This document shows positions 1 through 8,587 of a DNA stretch of 64,000 nt, in pieces. The stretch is from JAKAXS01 sp965279065 (lineage in GTDB: Bacteria; Pseudomonadota; Alphaproteobacteria; Rhizobiales; Hyphomicrobiaceae): contig OZ257134.1 of the NCBI GenBank assembly GCA_965279065.1, positions 3,348,001-3,412,000 of the forward strand. Direction: 5' to 3'. The notes under the pieces are model-generated. The model was not told where the DNA came from. It did not search any database and saw only the letters and a list, made by a program, of their open reading frames with translations. The position numbers and the translations under genes are program-made. Every line of letters begins with the position of its first letter. Position 1 is the first letter of the stretch.

Positions 1-1240
1 TTGAGCGGACGACGTCCATGCCGACGCCGCGTCCGGAGACGTTGGTCACCGTCTTCGCAGTCGAGAATCCCGGGGCGAAGATGAACTTAAAGATCTCGTC
101 TTCGCTGAGCTTGGCGATCTCGGATTCCGTCACCGTACCGTTGGTGATCAGCTTCTTCTTGATCTTCTCGATATCGAGCCCGCGGCCGTCGTCTGAGATC
201 GTGATCGTGATCTGTCCGGCTTCGTGCGAGGCAGCAACCCGTATCTCGCCCGTCTCAGGCTTGCCGGCCGCCGCGCGTTCCGCCGGCGTCTCCAGGCCGT
301 GATCGGCTGAGTTGCGGATCATGTGCGTCAGTGGATCGCGCAGGATTTCGATCAACTGGCGATCGAGTTCCGTATCGGCACCCTCGGTGACGAGGTCGAT
401 TTTCTTGCCGCATTCGGTTGCAAGCTCGCGAATGAGGCGCGGCAGGTTGGCGTAGAGACGCTCCACCGGCTGCATGCGCGCCCGCATCACCGCATCCTGC
501 AGGTCGGTCGTCAGCGACGACAGCCGCTGCAGCGGCGACTTGACGGTGTCGTCTTGGCGGTGCCGTGTCAGTTCCAGAAGCTGGTTGCGCGTCAGCACCA
601 GCTCCGAAACTAGCTGCATCATGCGCTCGATGGCGTCGACGGCGACGCGGATCGTCTCAGAGCTGCGCGCGTTGGCGGCGGCCGCACCCTTCGCGGCCGG
701 AGCCGCGGGTGCCTTTGCCGCCGGTGCTGGCGCCTTTGGAGCGACCGGAGCAGCCGCAACGGCAGCGACCGGCACTACGGCGGCTTCAACGACGACAGGT
801 GTCGGTGATGGAGTTTCGACGGGCGCGGCAGCAGCCGGAGCGGCGGCGGCAGCAAGGCTCGCGGCAAGGATTGCAGCCTGGGCATCGAGCTGCTGGATCA
901 TGTCGGCGTCGTCGCCCTCGGGCTCGACGCCCGTGCGCTCGACTTCCTCCACGATCATCTTGATGCGATCGATCGCAGCCAGCACAACCGTCACCGACGA
1001 CTGCGTCGGCGCCGCGCCGTTGCGCAATTCGCCGATCATCGTCTCGCCGGCATGCGCGATGTGCTGCAGCCGCGTCAAGCCGAGAAAGCTGCACGTCCCC
1101 TTGATGGTATGGACGAGGCGGAAGATCTTGGCGATCAGCGAGGCATCCGTCGGGTCGCGTTCAAAGAGCACCAGCTGCGTCGCTGCCTCTTCAAGATGCT
1201 GGTTTGTCTCGATGATGAAGTCGCGGAGCAGCTCATCCAT
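1..1240 (-). CDS. cheA: Chemotaxis histidine kinase CheA (C-terminus outside window)
   Basis: CheA receives chemoreceptor signals and phosphorylates CheY and CheB. The protein begins MDELLRDFII. An Hpt domain covers about residues 1-105, with the phospho-accepting histidine at about residue 44 in RLVHTIKG. A long Ala/Pro-rich linker (about 130-195) follows, then the dimerisation helices (RMMQLVSELVLTRNQLLEL). The ATPase region starts at the left edge: N box HMIRNSADHGLE, G1 box SDDGRGLD, and FSTAKTVTNVSGRGVGMDVV. The remaining ATPase and CheW-like domains lie outside. The start ATG (1238-1240) is 16 bases after the stop of the upstream gene, so the two are probably co-transcribed. The family call is certain; only the 3' part is unseen. 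Confidence 0.97.
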   Translation of the reverse strand, partial: MDELLRDFIIETNQHLEEAATQLVLFERDPTDASLIAKIFRLVHTIKGTCSFLGLTRLQHIAHAGETMIGELRNGAAPTQSSVTVVLAAIDRIKMIVEEVERTGVEPEGDDADMIQQLDAQAAILAASLAAAAAPAAAAPVETPSPTPVVVEAAVVPVAAVAAAPVAPKAPAPAAKAPAAPAAKGAAAANARSSETIRVAVDAIERMMQLVSELVLTRNQLLELTRHRQDDTVKSPLQRLSSLTTDLQDAVMRARMQPVERLYANLPRLIRELATECGKKIDLVTEGADTELDRQLIEILRDPLTHMIRNSADHGLETPAERAAAGKPETGEIRVAASHEAGQITITISDDGRGLDIEKIKKKLITNGTVTESEIAKLSEDEIFKFIFAPGFSTAKTVTNVSGRGVGMDVVRS

Positions 1241-1256
1241 GGCCGGAAAAATCTCG

Positions 1257-1817
1257 TTAGGCTGAGGCCGGCCCGGTCTCATTTAAGAGACGGTCGACCA
1301 TGTTTTGAACGCTCTCAACATGAACCGCGCTCAGGCCGTTGTTCACCAGGTTGGTGGTCGGTGCGAGGCAGTCCTTCAACTCCGCTGACAGACGCTCACA
1401 AAGGTCGATGATGTCTTCCGGAAAGATGTCGCCGTTCGGCTTGCGATGCGTTTGGATCTGCTCGATCCCCGCCAGCGCCACCGTGTTGATGTTGCCGACC
1501 ATGCGGGCGAATGCATCGCGCAAGGCGGGGTTCAGCTGTTCGTGAATGGCGAGCGCGGCCGAACTGCCCGGCAGGCGCGACCGCTGGAAATAGTCGGTGT
1601 AGGACACCGGTTGCCAGTTGATCACGTCGTCGATCATCTCCGGAATGACGGGGAGATTCTCGACCAGCAGCAGCAGCTCGTAGAAAATGTTGAGGTAGTC
1701 GTTGGCTATACCCGACTTCGGATTGACCAGGCTTGCCGCACGCGCAAACAATTCGCTGTCGATCTCGTCGCTTGCATTGATGATCGTCACTGCGGGTTGC
1801 GCGTTCTGCATTGACAT
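1257..1817 (-). CDS. Unrecognised conserved-looking protein upstream of cheA
   Basis: I do not recognise the family with certainty. The protein is about 186 residues, soluble and predicted mostly helical, with a central segment containing NWQPVSYTDYFQRSRLPG and a C-terminal helix ending VDRLLNETGPASA. It sits between fliM and cheA on the same strand, 16 bases from cheA, which suggests a chemotaxis adaptor or phosphatase-like role. It has no clear CheZ signature. A longer reading frame reaches back to a TTG at 1871, but no ribosome binding site is visible there, so the ATG at 1817 is preferred; an ATG at 1811 is also possible. Function is inferred from position only. Confidence 0.7.
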   Translation of the reverse strand: MSMQNAQPAVTIINASDEIDSELFARAASLVNPKSGIANDYLNIFYELLLLVENLPVIPEMIDDVINWQPVSYTDYFQRSRLPGSSAALAIHEQLNPALRDAFARMVGNINTVALAGIEQIQTHRKPNGDIFPEDIIDLCERLSAELKDCLAPTTNLVNNGLSAVHVESVQNMVDRLLNETGPASA

Positions 1818-1946
1818 GGCCACTTGTTGGTCCGCCCCGGGGGTTGCTTGTTCTGAATACACTGAGGACAATTAAATTTTCGTATTTTGGCCGTACAAGG
1901 AATTCAATCCTGAGGGGATCAAACGCAAATTACTTGAACAGTGTGT

Positions 1947-2891
1947 TCAAGTCGCACTAGCGAGTATGTCCCCCATGAACTCGTCCTTCTCGTCGATTGC
2001 CTCTTCCACGACGAGTGACAGGCTGCCGTTGGCTTGGCCCAGCTTGCACCAGAACAGGCGCTGATCTTCGCATTCGAGCGCGATCAGGCTGCGTGTCGTC
2101 GAGTTGAGGGCGAGAACCTGGCCGACCTTGAGCTGTGTCAGCTCCGCTAGTGTGGCCTCGCGCCCTTCGAGCGCTGCGTGCACCGTGACCTCGGACTTGG
2201 CCACACCGTTCTGCAGCCCGGAGATCCAGCGCGGATCCTTGACCTGGGCTTCAGGCGGCAACTCGCGCGTAAGCTTTTCGCGCAACGGATGCAGCGCCGA
2301 TTGGGGAATAAGGATGTAGATGCGGCCACCTTGGTCCAGCACCTGGAACAGGATCTGGCCCACGATGACGGGTATGTTGCGCTGGCCCAACAGCGAGAAA
2401 TCGATGCGCGTTTCGACGCGTTCGAAGGTGAAGGACGTCGAAATGCCGGGCAGGAATGCGTTCTGCAGCGAACGCGCCGCGATCTCCGCTCCCGTGCGCG
2501 CCACCCGCGTTTCGAGCGTCGAGAAAGGCCGGTCGCCCTCGTACGGCATTTCCTTACCGTCGCCGCCGTACATAGCTTCCATCAGGGAGAAGATGCAGCG
2601 CCGGTCGAGTCCGATGAGGATGCGGCAGTCCCATTCGGGCGAATAGAAGATTGAGGCGACGCTGTCTTCGTAGGACTCCAGCACGTCCCAGCTGTTGGTC
2701 GACTCGATCTGATTGATGAAGAACGTCGTCGGTTCCGCGCACAGCTCGCGCAGGCCCTCGGTGCACGCCGTGCCGAAGCGTTCGAAGATCAGCGGCAGAA
2801 CCGGCAGCCGGTCGACCGCCAATTTCGGCGTTTCGAGCAGCTTTTCCGCTGTGAGCCGTGCGGCCGAACTGCCTGAGACGTCTTCTAGCAT
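1947..2891 (-). CDS. fliM: Flagellar motor switch protein FliM
   Basis: FliM is the C-ring protein that binds phosphorylated CheY and sets rotation direction. The 314-residue product has the CheC-like middle domain (about 45-225, including MEAMYGGDGKEMPYEGDRPF and FSLLGQRNIPV) and a C-terminal SpoA domain (about 240-300) with the fold segment LAELTQLKVGQVLAL. The usual N-terminal CheY-binding motif of enterobacterial FliM is not obvious; the N-terminus MLEDVSGSSAARLTAEKLLE may play that part. fliN lies far away at about 26 kb. fliM is downstream of cheY with about 100 bases between them, so it may have its own promoter or share the cheY transcript. Confidence 0.93.
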   Translation of the reverse strand: MLEDVSGSSAARLTAEKLLETPKLAVDRLPVLPLIFERFGTACTEGLRELCAEPTTFFINQIESTNSWDVLESYEDSVASIFYSPEWDCRILIGLDRRCIFSLMEAMYGGDGKEMPYEGDRPFSTLETRVARTGAEIAARSLQNAFLPGISTSFTFERVETRIDFSLLGQRNIPVIVGQILFQVLDQGGRIYILIPQSALHPLREKLTRELPPEAQVKDPRWISGLQNGVAKSEVTVHAALEGREATLAELTQLKVGQVLALNSTTRSLIALECEDQRLFWCKLGQANGSLSLVVEEAIDEKDEFMGDILASAT

Positions 2892-2994
2892 CTGCTGGGG
2901 TCTCGATTACCGCGCGACAATGACGGGAGATACGCGGCTACGAAACGCAGACTGGATGGCGCGCGAAGCGACTGCCCGCGCGCCGGAATATTCA

Positions 2995-3393
2995 TCAGGC
3001 CATCGCCGCAGCTTCGGTCAACGCCTGTTCGATCTTTACCTTCAGCACCGCCGCATTGAACGGCTTGATGAGGTAGTTGTTCACGCCTGCCTGCTTGGCG
3101 GCCTTGACGTTGTCCTGCTTGGACTCGGCCGTGACCATGATGAACGGCAGAGTCTTGGTGGCTTCGTCCGCGCGAACCTTCTGCAGCAGCTCAAAGCCCG
3201 TCATCGGCTCCATGTTCCAGTCCGAGATGATCAGGCCGTACTTCTTGGCCGACATCATTTCCAGCGCCGCGGTCCCGCTGTTGGCGTCGTCGACATTGTC
3301 GAAACCGACTTCCTTCAGCAGCTTCTTCATGATGCGAACCATCGTGCTGTAATCATCAACTACGAGAATGGGCAGGTCCGATGCGGTCGTCAT
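2995..3393 (-). CDS. cheY: Chemotaxis response regulator CheY
   Basis: This is a single-domain receiver of 132 residues that, when phosphorylated by CheA, binds the motor switch. The acidic pair is in VVDDYSTMVRIMKKLL, the phospho-acceptor Asp is at about residue 58 in IISDWNMEPMTG, the Thr is in IMVTAES, and the conserved Lys is at about residue 110 in NNYLIKPF. The frame is open further upstream to 3579, but the extra 62 residues are not receiver-like, and the ATG at 3393 places the domain at the N-terminus as expected. It lies between the soluble receptor gene and fliM. Confidence 0.95.
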   Translation of the reverse strand: MTTASDLPILVVDDYSTMVRIMKKLLKEVGFDNVDDANSGTAALEMMSAKKYGLIISDWNMEPMTGFELLQKVRADEATKTLPFIMVTAESKQDNVKAAKQAGVNNYLIKPFNAAVLKVKIEQALTEAAAMA

Positions 3394-3611
3394 CGCGGTC
3401 TCCGGAACGATTTCAAGAACTTCAGTGTGGGCGACAGGGAATGATTCCCGCTGCCTCACGATTGACGGTCGAGCTTGTGTGAAGCTGTAACCTGCCGTCG
3501 TGCCTGCAGCGCCGAGTACCCGTTTCGGCTCTATTATGGCCGCGTGAACGTAAACAACTGGCAAATCGAGCGTCGACAATTGCCTGGCTGCGGCAAGAAT
3601 GCATCATTTGG

Positions 3612-4985
3612 TCAGCTGGCGGCTTGCGCCCGCACCGTTTCGATCAGCCGCCGGCAGTGGCCCGCGAGTTGCGTCAGCTGTTCTTCGCACGCGAGATAGG
3701 CCGGCGTCGCCGCACCCCAGTCGCCGGCCTTGACCGCGCGGCACATGTCGGCGGCCTTTCCCCGGGCCGTCTCAGCCGTCTTGGTGATGCCGTTGAGCAG
3801 CGGCGCCGCCTGCGCATGCTGCTCCGAATAGGCCTTACCCAGCGTCGACAGCCGGCTGACGTCCAACGGAGCCAGGTCGGCAAGACTGCCAAATCCCAGC
3901 AGTCCCTGGGCCAGTTGCCGCTTCCAGGCGCAAGCCTCAGGCGCGACGCGGATCGCCACCGTCAGCAGCTCGTTGCTGCAGGTCGGTTCGGCCAGCGCCT
4001 TCAGCGCGCTTGTTTCGCAGGTCACCAGCCGGTCCGTGATCTGCGACACTTCCGAATCGATCTTTGCCGCCTTCTCCGCGATCTTGATGGCGCTCGAGGA
4101 AATCTCGCTGGTCGCCGCACGCTGCTGATTGAGCAGTTCCGACAGACCCATGATACGCTCCGAGATCGACATCATCTCGTCTCCGGCCGCCTGGATCACA
4201 AGACCGACCTGACCCACCGTATGGCCGCCCTTGGAAACCGATTGCAGGCTCTCCTGCACGGCGTCGCGAATTTCCTTCACTTCTGCCGTAAGTGTTCCCA
4301 GGCGCGATCTGATCTCCTGCGTCGCAGCACCCGTCTGAACCGACAGCGCCTTCACTTCCGACGCCACCACGGCAAAGCCGCGTCCGGCTTCACCCGCACG
4401 GGCCGCTTCGATCGTGGCGTTGAGCGCCAGCAAGTTGGTTTGCCGCGCGATGGCATCGATGTCGCCGGCCATTCCGCCGATGTGCTTCACGGCCGAATCC
4501 AGAACGCTCATGCGTTCACCGATCGTACCGACCAGACCTTCGATCGACTGCATCGCCGTCGTCGCGTTGCGGCTGTCGTCGATGCAGCTGCGCATGATGT
4601 CGCGCGCGCCCTCGGCCGACGAGGCACAGGCCTGGCTCGTTTGCGAAAGATCGGACGTGGAAGCGGCCAGCTGTTCGATCGCTGCAGAAATCGACGATGT
4701 GGACTGCGCCACGTCGCGGAAGTCGTTACGCATCCAGCCGACGTTGATCGCCGCTTCGGAAACTTCCGTTCCGACGTGGGCGACGGCGGTGGCACCTTGC
4801 GCCGCGGCCTCGTTCGTCATCGCGACCAGCCGTTGCAGGGCGGCACCCAGGCGCCCTTCGGGCAAGCCGCCCGACTTCAGGTTGGACGCGAGAAGCTTTT
4901 CCAGCGCTTCAACGGCGAGTTCGTCCCCCTGAGCCGCATGGGCCATGTCGTTGCCGGGAGCGATTTCGAGTCTCTTGCCCCACAT
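3612..4985 (-). CDS. Soluble methyl-accepting chemotaxis protein
   Basis: This is a chemoreceptor without any membrane segment, so it should be cytoplasmic. After about 60 N-terminal residues comes a signalling domain (about 60-320) with the hairpin tip IDAIARQTNLLALNATIEAARAG and EAGRGFAVVASEVKAL, which binds CheA/CheW. The last 120 residues form a separate helical domain (VAIRVAPEACAWKRQLAQGL to the end) with several Cys and His; it does not match a clear CZB zinc-binding pattern. The frame opens with GTG at 5003, but the ATG at 4985 has a better spaced AAGG, so 4985 is preferred. It follows fliG by about 20 bases and precedes cheY, so it is probably part of the same che/fli transcript. Confidence 0.88.
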   Translation of the reverse strand: MWGKRLEIAPGNDMAHAAQGDELAVEALEKLLASNLKSGGLPEGRLGAALQRLVAMTNEAAAQGATAVAHVGTEVSEAAINVGWMRNDFRDVAQSTSSISAAIEQLAASTSDLSQTSQACASSAEGARDIMRSCIDDSRNATTAMQSIEGLVGTIGERMSVLDSAVKHIGGMAGDIDAIARQTNLLALNATIEAARAGEAGRGFAVVASEVKALSVQTGAATQEIRSRLGTLTAEVKEIRDAVQESLQSVSKGGHTVGQVGLVIQAAGDEMMSISERIMGLSELLNQQRAATSEISSSAIKIAEKAAKIDSEVSQITDRLVTCETSALKALAEPTCSNELLTVAIRVAPEACAWKRQLAQGLLGFGSLADLAPLDVSRLSTLGKAYSEQHAQAAPLLNGITKTAETARGKAADMCRAVKAGDWGAATPAYLACEEQLTQLAGHCRRLIETVRAQAAS

Positions 4986-5006
4986 ATGAACCTTCGTTCC
5001 CACTTG

Positions 5007-6014
5007 TTATTCATCTCGCGCGTGGATTTCGATCTCCCCGCGTTCCGCCATCTCGAGCGCCAAATCAGCTATAGCCCGCCGAGTCTTTAGAATGTCTTTC
5101 TGGGATGACGGCGCACCTGCCTGAAGCTCCGACTCGATCATGCGCCGTGACCGCGCTGCCACGGATGACAGAATGAGCTCCTTGAGCGGACCCTCGCAGT
5201 TCTTGAGCGCGATGATGAGCCTTTCCGGCGCAACCTGGTCGAACAGCTTGAGGCGCGCCTCCTGCGTGATGCGCGTAATGTCGTCGAAGGTGAACAGCAG
5301 GCCTTTGACGATCTTTGCTTCCTTCGGACGGTGCGCAAGCAGAGACTGCAGCACGCCGTCCATCTGCTCGCGTTCCATCTTGTTGATGATGTCGGCCATG
5401 CGCGCATGAATGTCGGGGCCGGTGTCGCGGCGAGCCGCAACCAGCAACTCGTCGTTCAACGTCGTCTCCAGCAGCCGCAACGCCGTCGACGTGATGTTCG
5501 AGATCGACACCATGCGGCGCATGACTTCGTCACGCTGATCCGCTGGCATCACAGCCGTGACGCCGGCCGAGCACGAGGGGCTCGCCTTCGACAGCACGAA
5601 GGCGGCGGTCTGCGGATGCTCTTTTGCCAGGTACTGGTAGATAGCGTTCGGCGCGCTGGACGACAGTTTCGGCCACACGGCCTGATAGCTCTGGCCGCGC
5701 ACCTGCGACATGATTTCGAGCAGCTTGTCGGCCGGGATGACGCCCGAAAGCAGCTTCTCGATCTCGCCGGCGCTGCCTTCCAGATTGCTGCCGGTCTGGC
5801 AGCGTTGCGCGAATTCGTTGACGATGTCGTCAAGCATCGGCCCTGGCACGATGCCGAGACTAGCCGCCGACTCAGCGATAGCGGCAACCTCCTCCTCGTC
5901 GAAGTGCCGCAGCAGGCGGGAGGCGGCCGGTTTGCCCATGGCGAGAAGCAACGCGGCCACCTTGTCGGGCCCGCGCAGCTCCTTCTTCTTGCCGTGTCTT
6001 AAGGCCTCCGCCAT
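5007..6014 (-). CDS. fliG: Flagellar motor switch protein FliG
   Basis: FliG is the C-ring protein that contacts FliF and MotA and generates torque. The 335-residue product has the N-terminal FliF-binding domain (GPDKVAALLLAMG), the middle domain with the EHPQTAAFVLS motif (about 135-145), and the C-terminal torque domain with charged residues around FDDITRITQEARLKLFDQV and LKELILSSVAARSRRMIESEL. Length is normal. It is preceded by about 100 bases after cheB and followed closely by the soluble receptor. In S. meliloti and relatives fliG usually lies with motA, fliM and fliN, so the placement here beside cheB and cheY is a rearrangement. Confidence 0.96.
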   Translation of the reverse strand: MAEALRHGKKKELRGPDKVAALLLAMGKPAASRLLRHFDEEEVAAIAESAASLGIVPGPMLDDIVNEFAQRCQTGSNLEGSAGEIEKLLSGVIPADKLLEIMSQVRGQSYQAVWPKLSSSAPNAIYQYLAKEHPQTAAFVLSKASPSCSAGVTAVMPADQRDEVMRRMVSISNITSTALRLLETTLNDELLVAARRDTGPDIHARMADIINKMEREQMDGVLQSLLAHRPKEAKIVKGLLFTFDDITRITQEARLKLFDQVAPERLIIALKNCEGPLKELILSSVAARSRRMIESELQAGAPSSQKDILKTRRAIADLALEMAERGEIEIHARDE

Positions 6015-6112
6015 CCGCCACCGGTTCCCGCAGACGTTCCGCTCGATCTGCAGATTAGACGCTAACTTTCACAGCTATTTGGCAGGGCTTGCGTGAAGCT
6101 GGCAGGCGACCA

Positions 6113-7132
6113 TCAGCAGCCCAATAGCTCACCGATCCGTACGCCGACGCGCTCCATCGGCAACACCTCGTCGGCGCTCTTCTGCTCCACGACGGCGCGC
6201 GGCATGCCCCAGACGACGCACGACGCCTGGTCCTGGGCGATCACATAGGCACCGGCCTGCCGCAGCTTGCCGAACTGCAACGCGCCGTCATTGCCCATGC
6301 CGGTCAGCATCACGGCCATGACGGCGCCGCCGAATGCGGTCAGAGCGCTTTCCGCCAAGACGTCGACGCTCGGCTTGTAGAGGCTCTCGCCGCGTTCCGG
6401 CTCAACCTTGATCTCGTTCGCCGTCAGGCGCAGCTGCATGCCGCCCGGCGCGATATAGACTTTCCGCTGCAACGCCTCGCCGTGCGTGGCCTCCACCACC
6501 GGCGGCGGGCACATGTCGTCGAGGCGCTTCGCCAGCGCCTGGGTGAAATGCGGCGGCATGTGCTGAGCGATGACGATCGGAACCGGAAGAACCTTGGGCA
6601 GTTGCGCGACGAGCGTCGCCAGGGCAGCTGGGCCACCCGTGCTGCTGCCGATGATCACGACCCGCGGCTTCATGCGCAAGCCGCCTTGCGTCCGTGGCGG
6701 TGCGGCAGCACGAGCCACGCCGGCGCCGGCAGCCGATGACCTGCGCCGCGACCCGCCCGAAACCGCGGCTTGAAGTTTATCGTGAATATTTTCAGTGCCT
6801 TGCGACTTGGGAATGAAGTCGAAGGCGCCGATCTGCAGCGCCTCGATGGTCACGCGTGCGCCCTCGTGCGTCTGCGCGCTGACCATGATCACCGGAATTT
6901 GCGTCTTGGCGACGATCGACTTTAGCGCGTCGATGCCGTTCAGCACCGGCATGTCCACGTCGAGCGTGATGACGTCGGGCTTGAGGCTGATGGCCTTCGC
7001 AACGCCTTCCTGGCCGTCCTCTGCCGTGTCGATGACCTTGAATCGCGCGTCCAGTTCGATGCGCCGGGACAGGGCCCGCCGCATGAAGGCGGAATCGTCG
7101 ATAACCAGGACGCGGATGATGGGAAGCGTCAT
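6113..7132 (-). CDS. cheB: Chemotaxis protein-glutamate methylesterase CheB
   Basis: CheB removes methyl groups from chemoreceptors during adaptation. A receiver domain (about 1-125, phospho-Asp near 58 in TLDVDMPVLNG) is joined by an Arg/Ala-rich linker (about 126-153) to the methylesterase domain. The catalytic triad is visible: Ser about 164 in GSSTGGP, His about 191 in IAQHMPPHF, and Asp about 282 in MTGMGNDGA. The ATG at 7132 is chosen over the frame opening at 7156 because MTLPIIRVLVIDD starts the receiver directly. No cheR was found in the window, so the partner methyltransferase must lie elsewhere. Confidence 0.96.
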   Translation of the reverse strand: MTLPIIRVLVIDDSAFMRRALSRRIELDARFKVIDTAEDGQEGVAKAISLKPDVITLDVDMPVLNGIDALKSIVAKTQIPVIMVSAQTHEGARVTIEALQIGAFDFIPKSQGTENIHDKLQAAVSGGSRRRSSAAGAGVARAAAPPRTQGGLRMKPRVVIIGSSTGGPAALATLVAQLPKVLPVPIVIAQHMPPHFTQALAKRLDDMCPPPVVEATHGEALQRKVYIAPGGMQLRLTANEIKVEPERGESLYKPSVDVLAESALTAFGGAVMAVMLTGMGNDGALQFGKLRQAGAYVIAQDQASCVVWGMPRAVVEQKSADEVLPMERVGVRIGELLGC

Positions 7133-7385
7133 TCTTCGGCTCCAGGCTTGTGCCACGAGTCAGGTGACATGCGTAGAATACCGACCCCGGACGAGTCGCC
7201 TACCATGCGTCTGCCCCATAAGTGGCAGCCCTGCCTTGTGCGAAACTTCCCGTGCTGATTGTCCGATGAAGGGATCGAAGAAGCTGAGACGAGGTTCCGA
7301 TCTCTCTTTACACCGCGAAACCTTAAGAACCTGTTCAGCTCCAAATGCTAGGGTCGCCGCTTGGTTGAGTTCCCGGCCCGGTTAC

Positions 7386-7856
7386 ATGACATCACAGTCG
7401 CAAACGCCCGCATCCGCCCTGACCTTTGCCGAGGTCGTCGAGCAACTCGAGTCCGCGCGCCCGACACCTACCGTCGAATATCATCTCGGCTCCGCGATAG
7501 CCTCAGGCGCCGCCGCCCAGCCGACACACCAGCCGGCCTACGTTTCGCCCAACGCCCTGTCGCAGATCTACGAAACCACCGCCTCCAGCTTTGGGCCGTC
7601 CAAACCAGCGCCGGTCACGGCTGCGGTCGAGGCCCCGGTTGCAGCGCCCTCCGTGAAACCCCAGGACATCGCCCGCGAGCTCAAGCTGCGTGCCTGGCAC
7701 TCTCCAGGCCAGATCCTGGAGATCCGCCGCCGCTTCGCACTCAAGAACCACCCCGATCGCGTTTCCGCCGGCATCCGCGACGCTGCCACGACCCGCATGA
7801 GCATTGCCAATACGCTCATCGATGAGGCCTTGAAGGCTCGCGAACCCCGCGCCTGA
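7386..7856 (+). CDS. Small J-domain-like protein
   Basis: This 156-residue protein has a disordered N-terminal half rich in Pro, Ala and Ser. The C-terminal segment (about 98-150) resembles a short J domain: LKLRAWHSPGQILEIRRRFALKNHPDRVSAGI, with the HPD tripeptide that stimulates Hsp70 ATPase. It is divergent from cheB, separated by about 250 bases holding both promoters. A role as a DnaK co-chaperone or as a degenerate J-like adaptor is inferred from the motif only. The ATG at 7386 is the start of the proteinaceous part; the open frame further upstream overlaps cheB antisense and is ignored. A hairpin lies just after the stop. Confidence 0.72.
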   Translation: MTSQSQTPASALTFAEVVEQLESARPTPTVEYHLGSAIASGAAAQPTHQPAYVSPNALSQIYETTASSFGPSKPAPVTAAVEAPVAAPSVKPQDIARELKLRAWHSPGQILEIRRRFALKNHPDRVSAGIRDAATTRMSIANTLIDEALKAREPRA

Positions 7857-7861
7857 TACGC

Positions 7862-7882
7862 GGCGTTTCGATGTGAAACGCC
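7862..7882 (+). terminator. Hairpin after the J-domain-like gene
   Basis: There is an 8-base perfect stem (GGCGTTTC / GAAACGCC) with a 5-base loop, starting 6 bases after the stop codon of the J-domain-like gene. No T-run follows, so it may be a weak or Rho-assisted terminator, or simply a 3'-end stabiliser. Confidence 0.4.
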
Positions 7883-7962
7883 CGCAAGCGGCAGTTAACC
7901 ACCACCGCAAAAGTCCCTGGCAGTTAAGCGCGATATCAACCTCCCAACGTCATGCTGGGGGC

Positions 7963-8232
7963 ATGTTAGATCAACGACACATCCTCCTGATCGAAAAGCG
8001 TCGCGACGCCATCCGGGCATGGCTCGACGAAGCCGCACCCTATGCGGCGCACGATCAGCGACACCTCGATGCGCACACTCCCGAGCAAGCATATTGGCAG
8101 TACGGCTACCAGGCTGCGCTACACGACATCCTGCGCCTCTTGACTACCACTGACTCAGCATCCGGCAATGCGGACATGTCCAGTCCGTCTGAGCCGGTCG
8201 GGCCGGATGAACCCGATTCCCGCGCGGACTGA
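7963..8232 (+). CDS. Small unrecognised protein (89 aa)
   Basis: This is a small soluble protein, predicted helical, with MLDQRHILLIEKRRDAIRAWLDEA followed by a His/Tyr/Trp-rich stretch (HLDAHTPEQAYWQYGYQAAL) and a leucine-rich helix. The last about 30 residues are low-complexity and overlap the convergent gene on the other strand by 89 bases, so the natural 3' end depends on that overlap. The pattern is protein-like and I believe similar short proteins occur in other Hyphomicrobiales, but no function is known to me. Confidence 0.6.
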   Translation: MLDQRHILLIEKRRDAIRAWLDEAAPYAAHDQRHLDAHTPEQAYWQYGYQAALHDILRLLTTTDSASGNADMSSPSEPVGPDEPDSRAD

Positions 8233-8494
8233 AGTCGTGGTACAGGCCGCACTCCTTTTCGAAAGCGGCCCTGCTGGTTGAGAGCACGTCGAACTTGAAG
8301 TAGTTCTCCGAGCCGATGAAGTCGCGCAGCGCCGAGCTGACGTCGCTGTCCGACCGCCCCACGCGCGTCACGCAGAAGCGCCCCGATCCGTCCAGATGAC
8401 CGAGTGCGAACACGCCGGGCATCGTATTTGCGACAGCCGTCTGAATGCCGTCGAACGTCAAGCGGTAGGGGCCGAGCAATCCCGTCTGTGCCAT
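8144..8494 (-). CDS. Small unrecognised protein with a C-terminal CxxC
   Basis: The 116-residue protein begins LLGPYRLTFDGIQTAV and continues MPGVFALGHLDGSGRFCVTRVGRSDSDV, then LRDFIGSENYFKFDVLSTSRAAFEKECGLYHDF and a terminal WTCPHC. The order of motifs looks like a compact conserved domain, reminiscent of GIY-YIG-type small proteins (GPYRLTF..PGVFALG..VTRVGRS), though the match is weak. It is convergent with and overlaps the preceding plus-strand gene by 89 bases. No function is assigned. Confidence 0.72.
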   Translation of the reverse strand: MAQTGLLGPYRLTFDGIQTAVANTMPGVFALGHLDGSGRFCVTRVGRSDSDVSSALRDFIGSENYFKFDVLSTSRAAFEKECGLYHDFSPRGNRVHPARPAQTDWTCPHCRMLSQW

Positions 8495-8587
8495 TTGCTA
8501 AATTCCAGTCTTGCGAAATTGACCGCTTCGGCGGCCATCCGACGCTCGTCACACACGCACGCAGAAACCGCAGCGAACCCGCCGCCG

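Noticed and set aside
474..1265. Long plus-strand ORF opposite cheA
   Set aside because: It is Ser/Ala/Arg-rich and antisense to cheA, which has clear domains; a GC-bias shadow.
3624..5090. 488-codon plus-strand ORF opposite the soluble chemoreceptor
   Set aside because: Arg/His/Gln-rich without any domain; it mirrors the receptor on the other strand.
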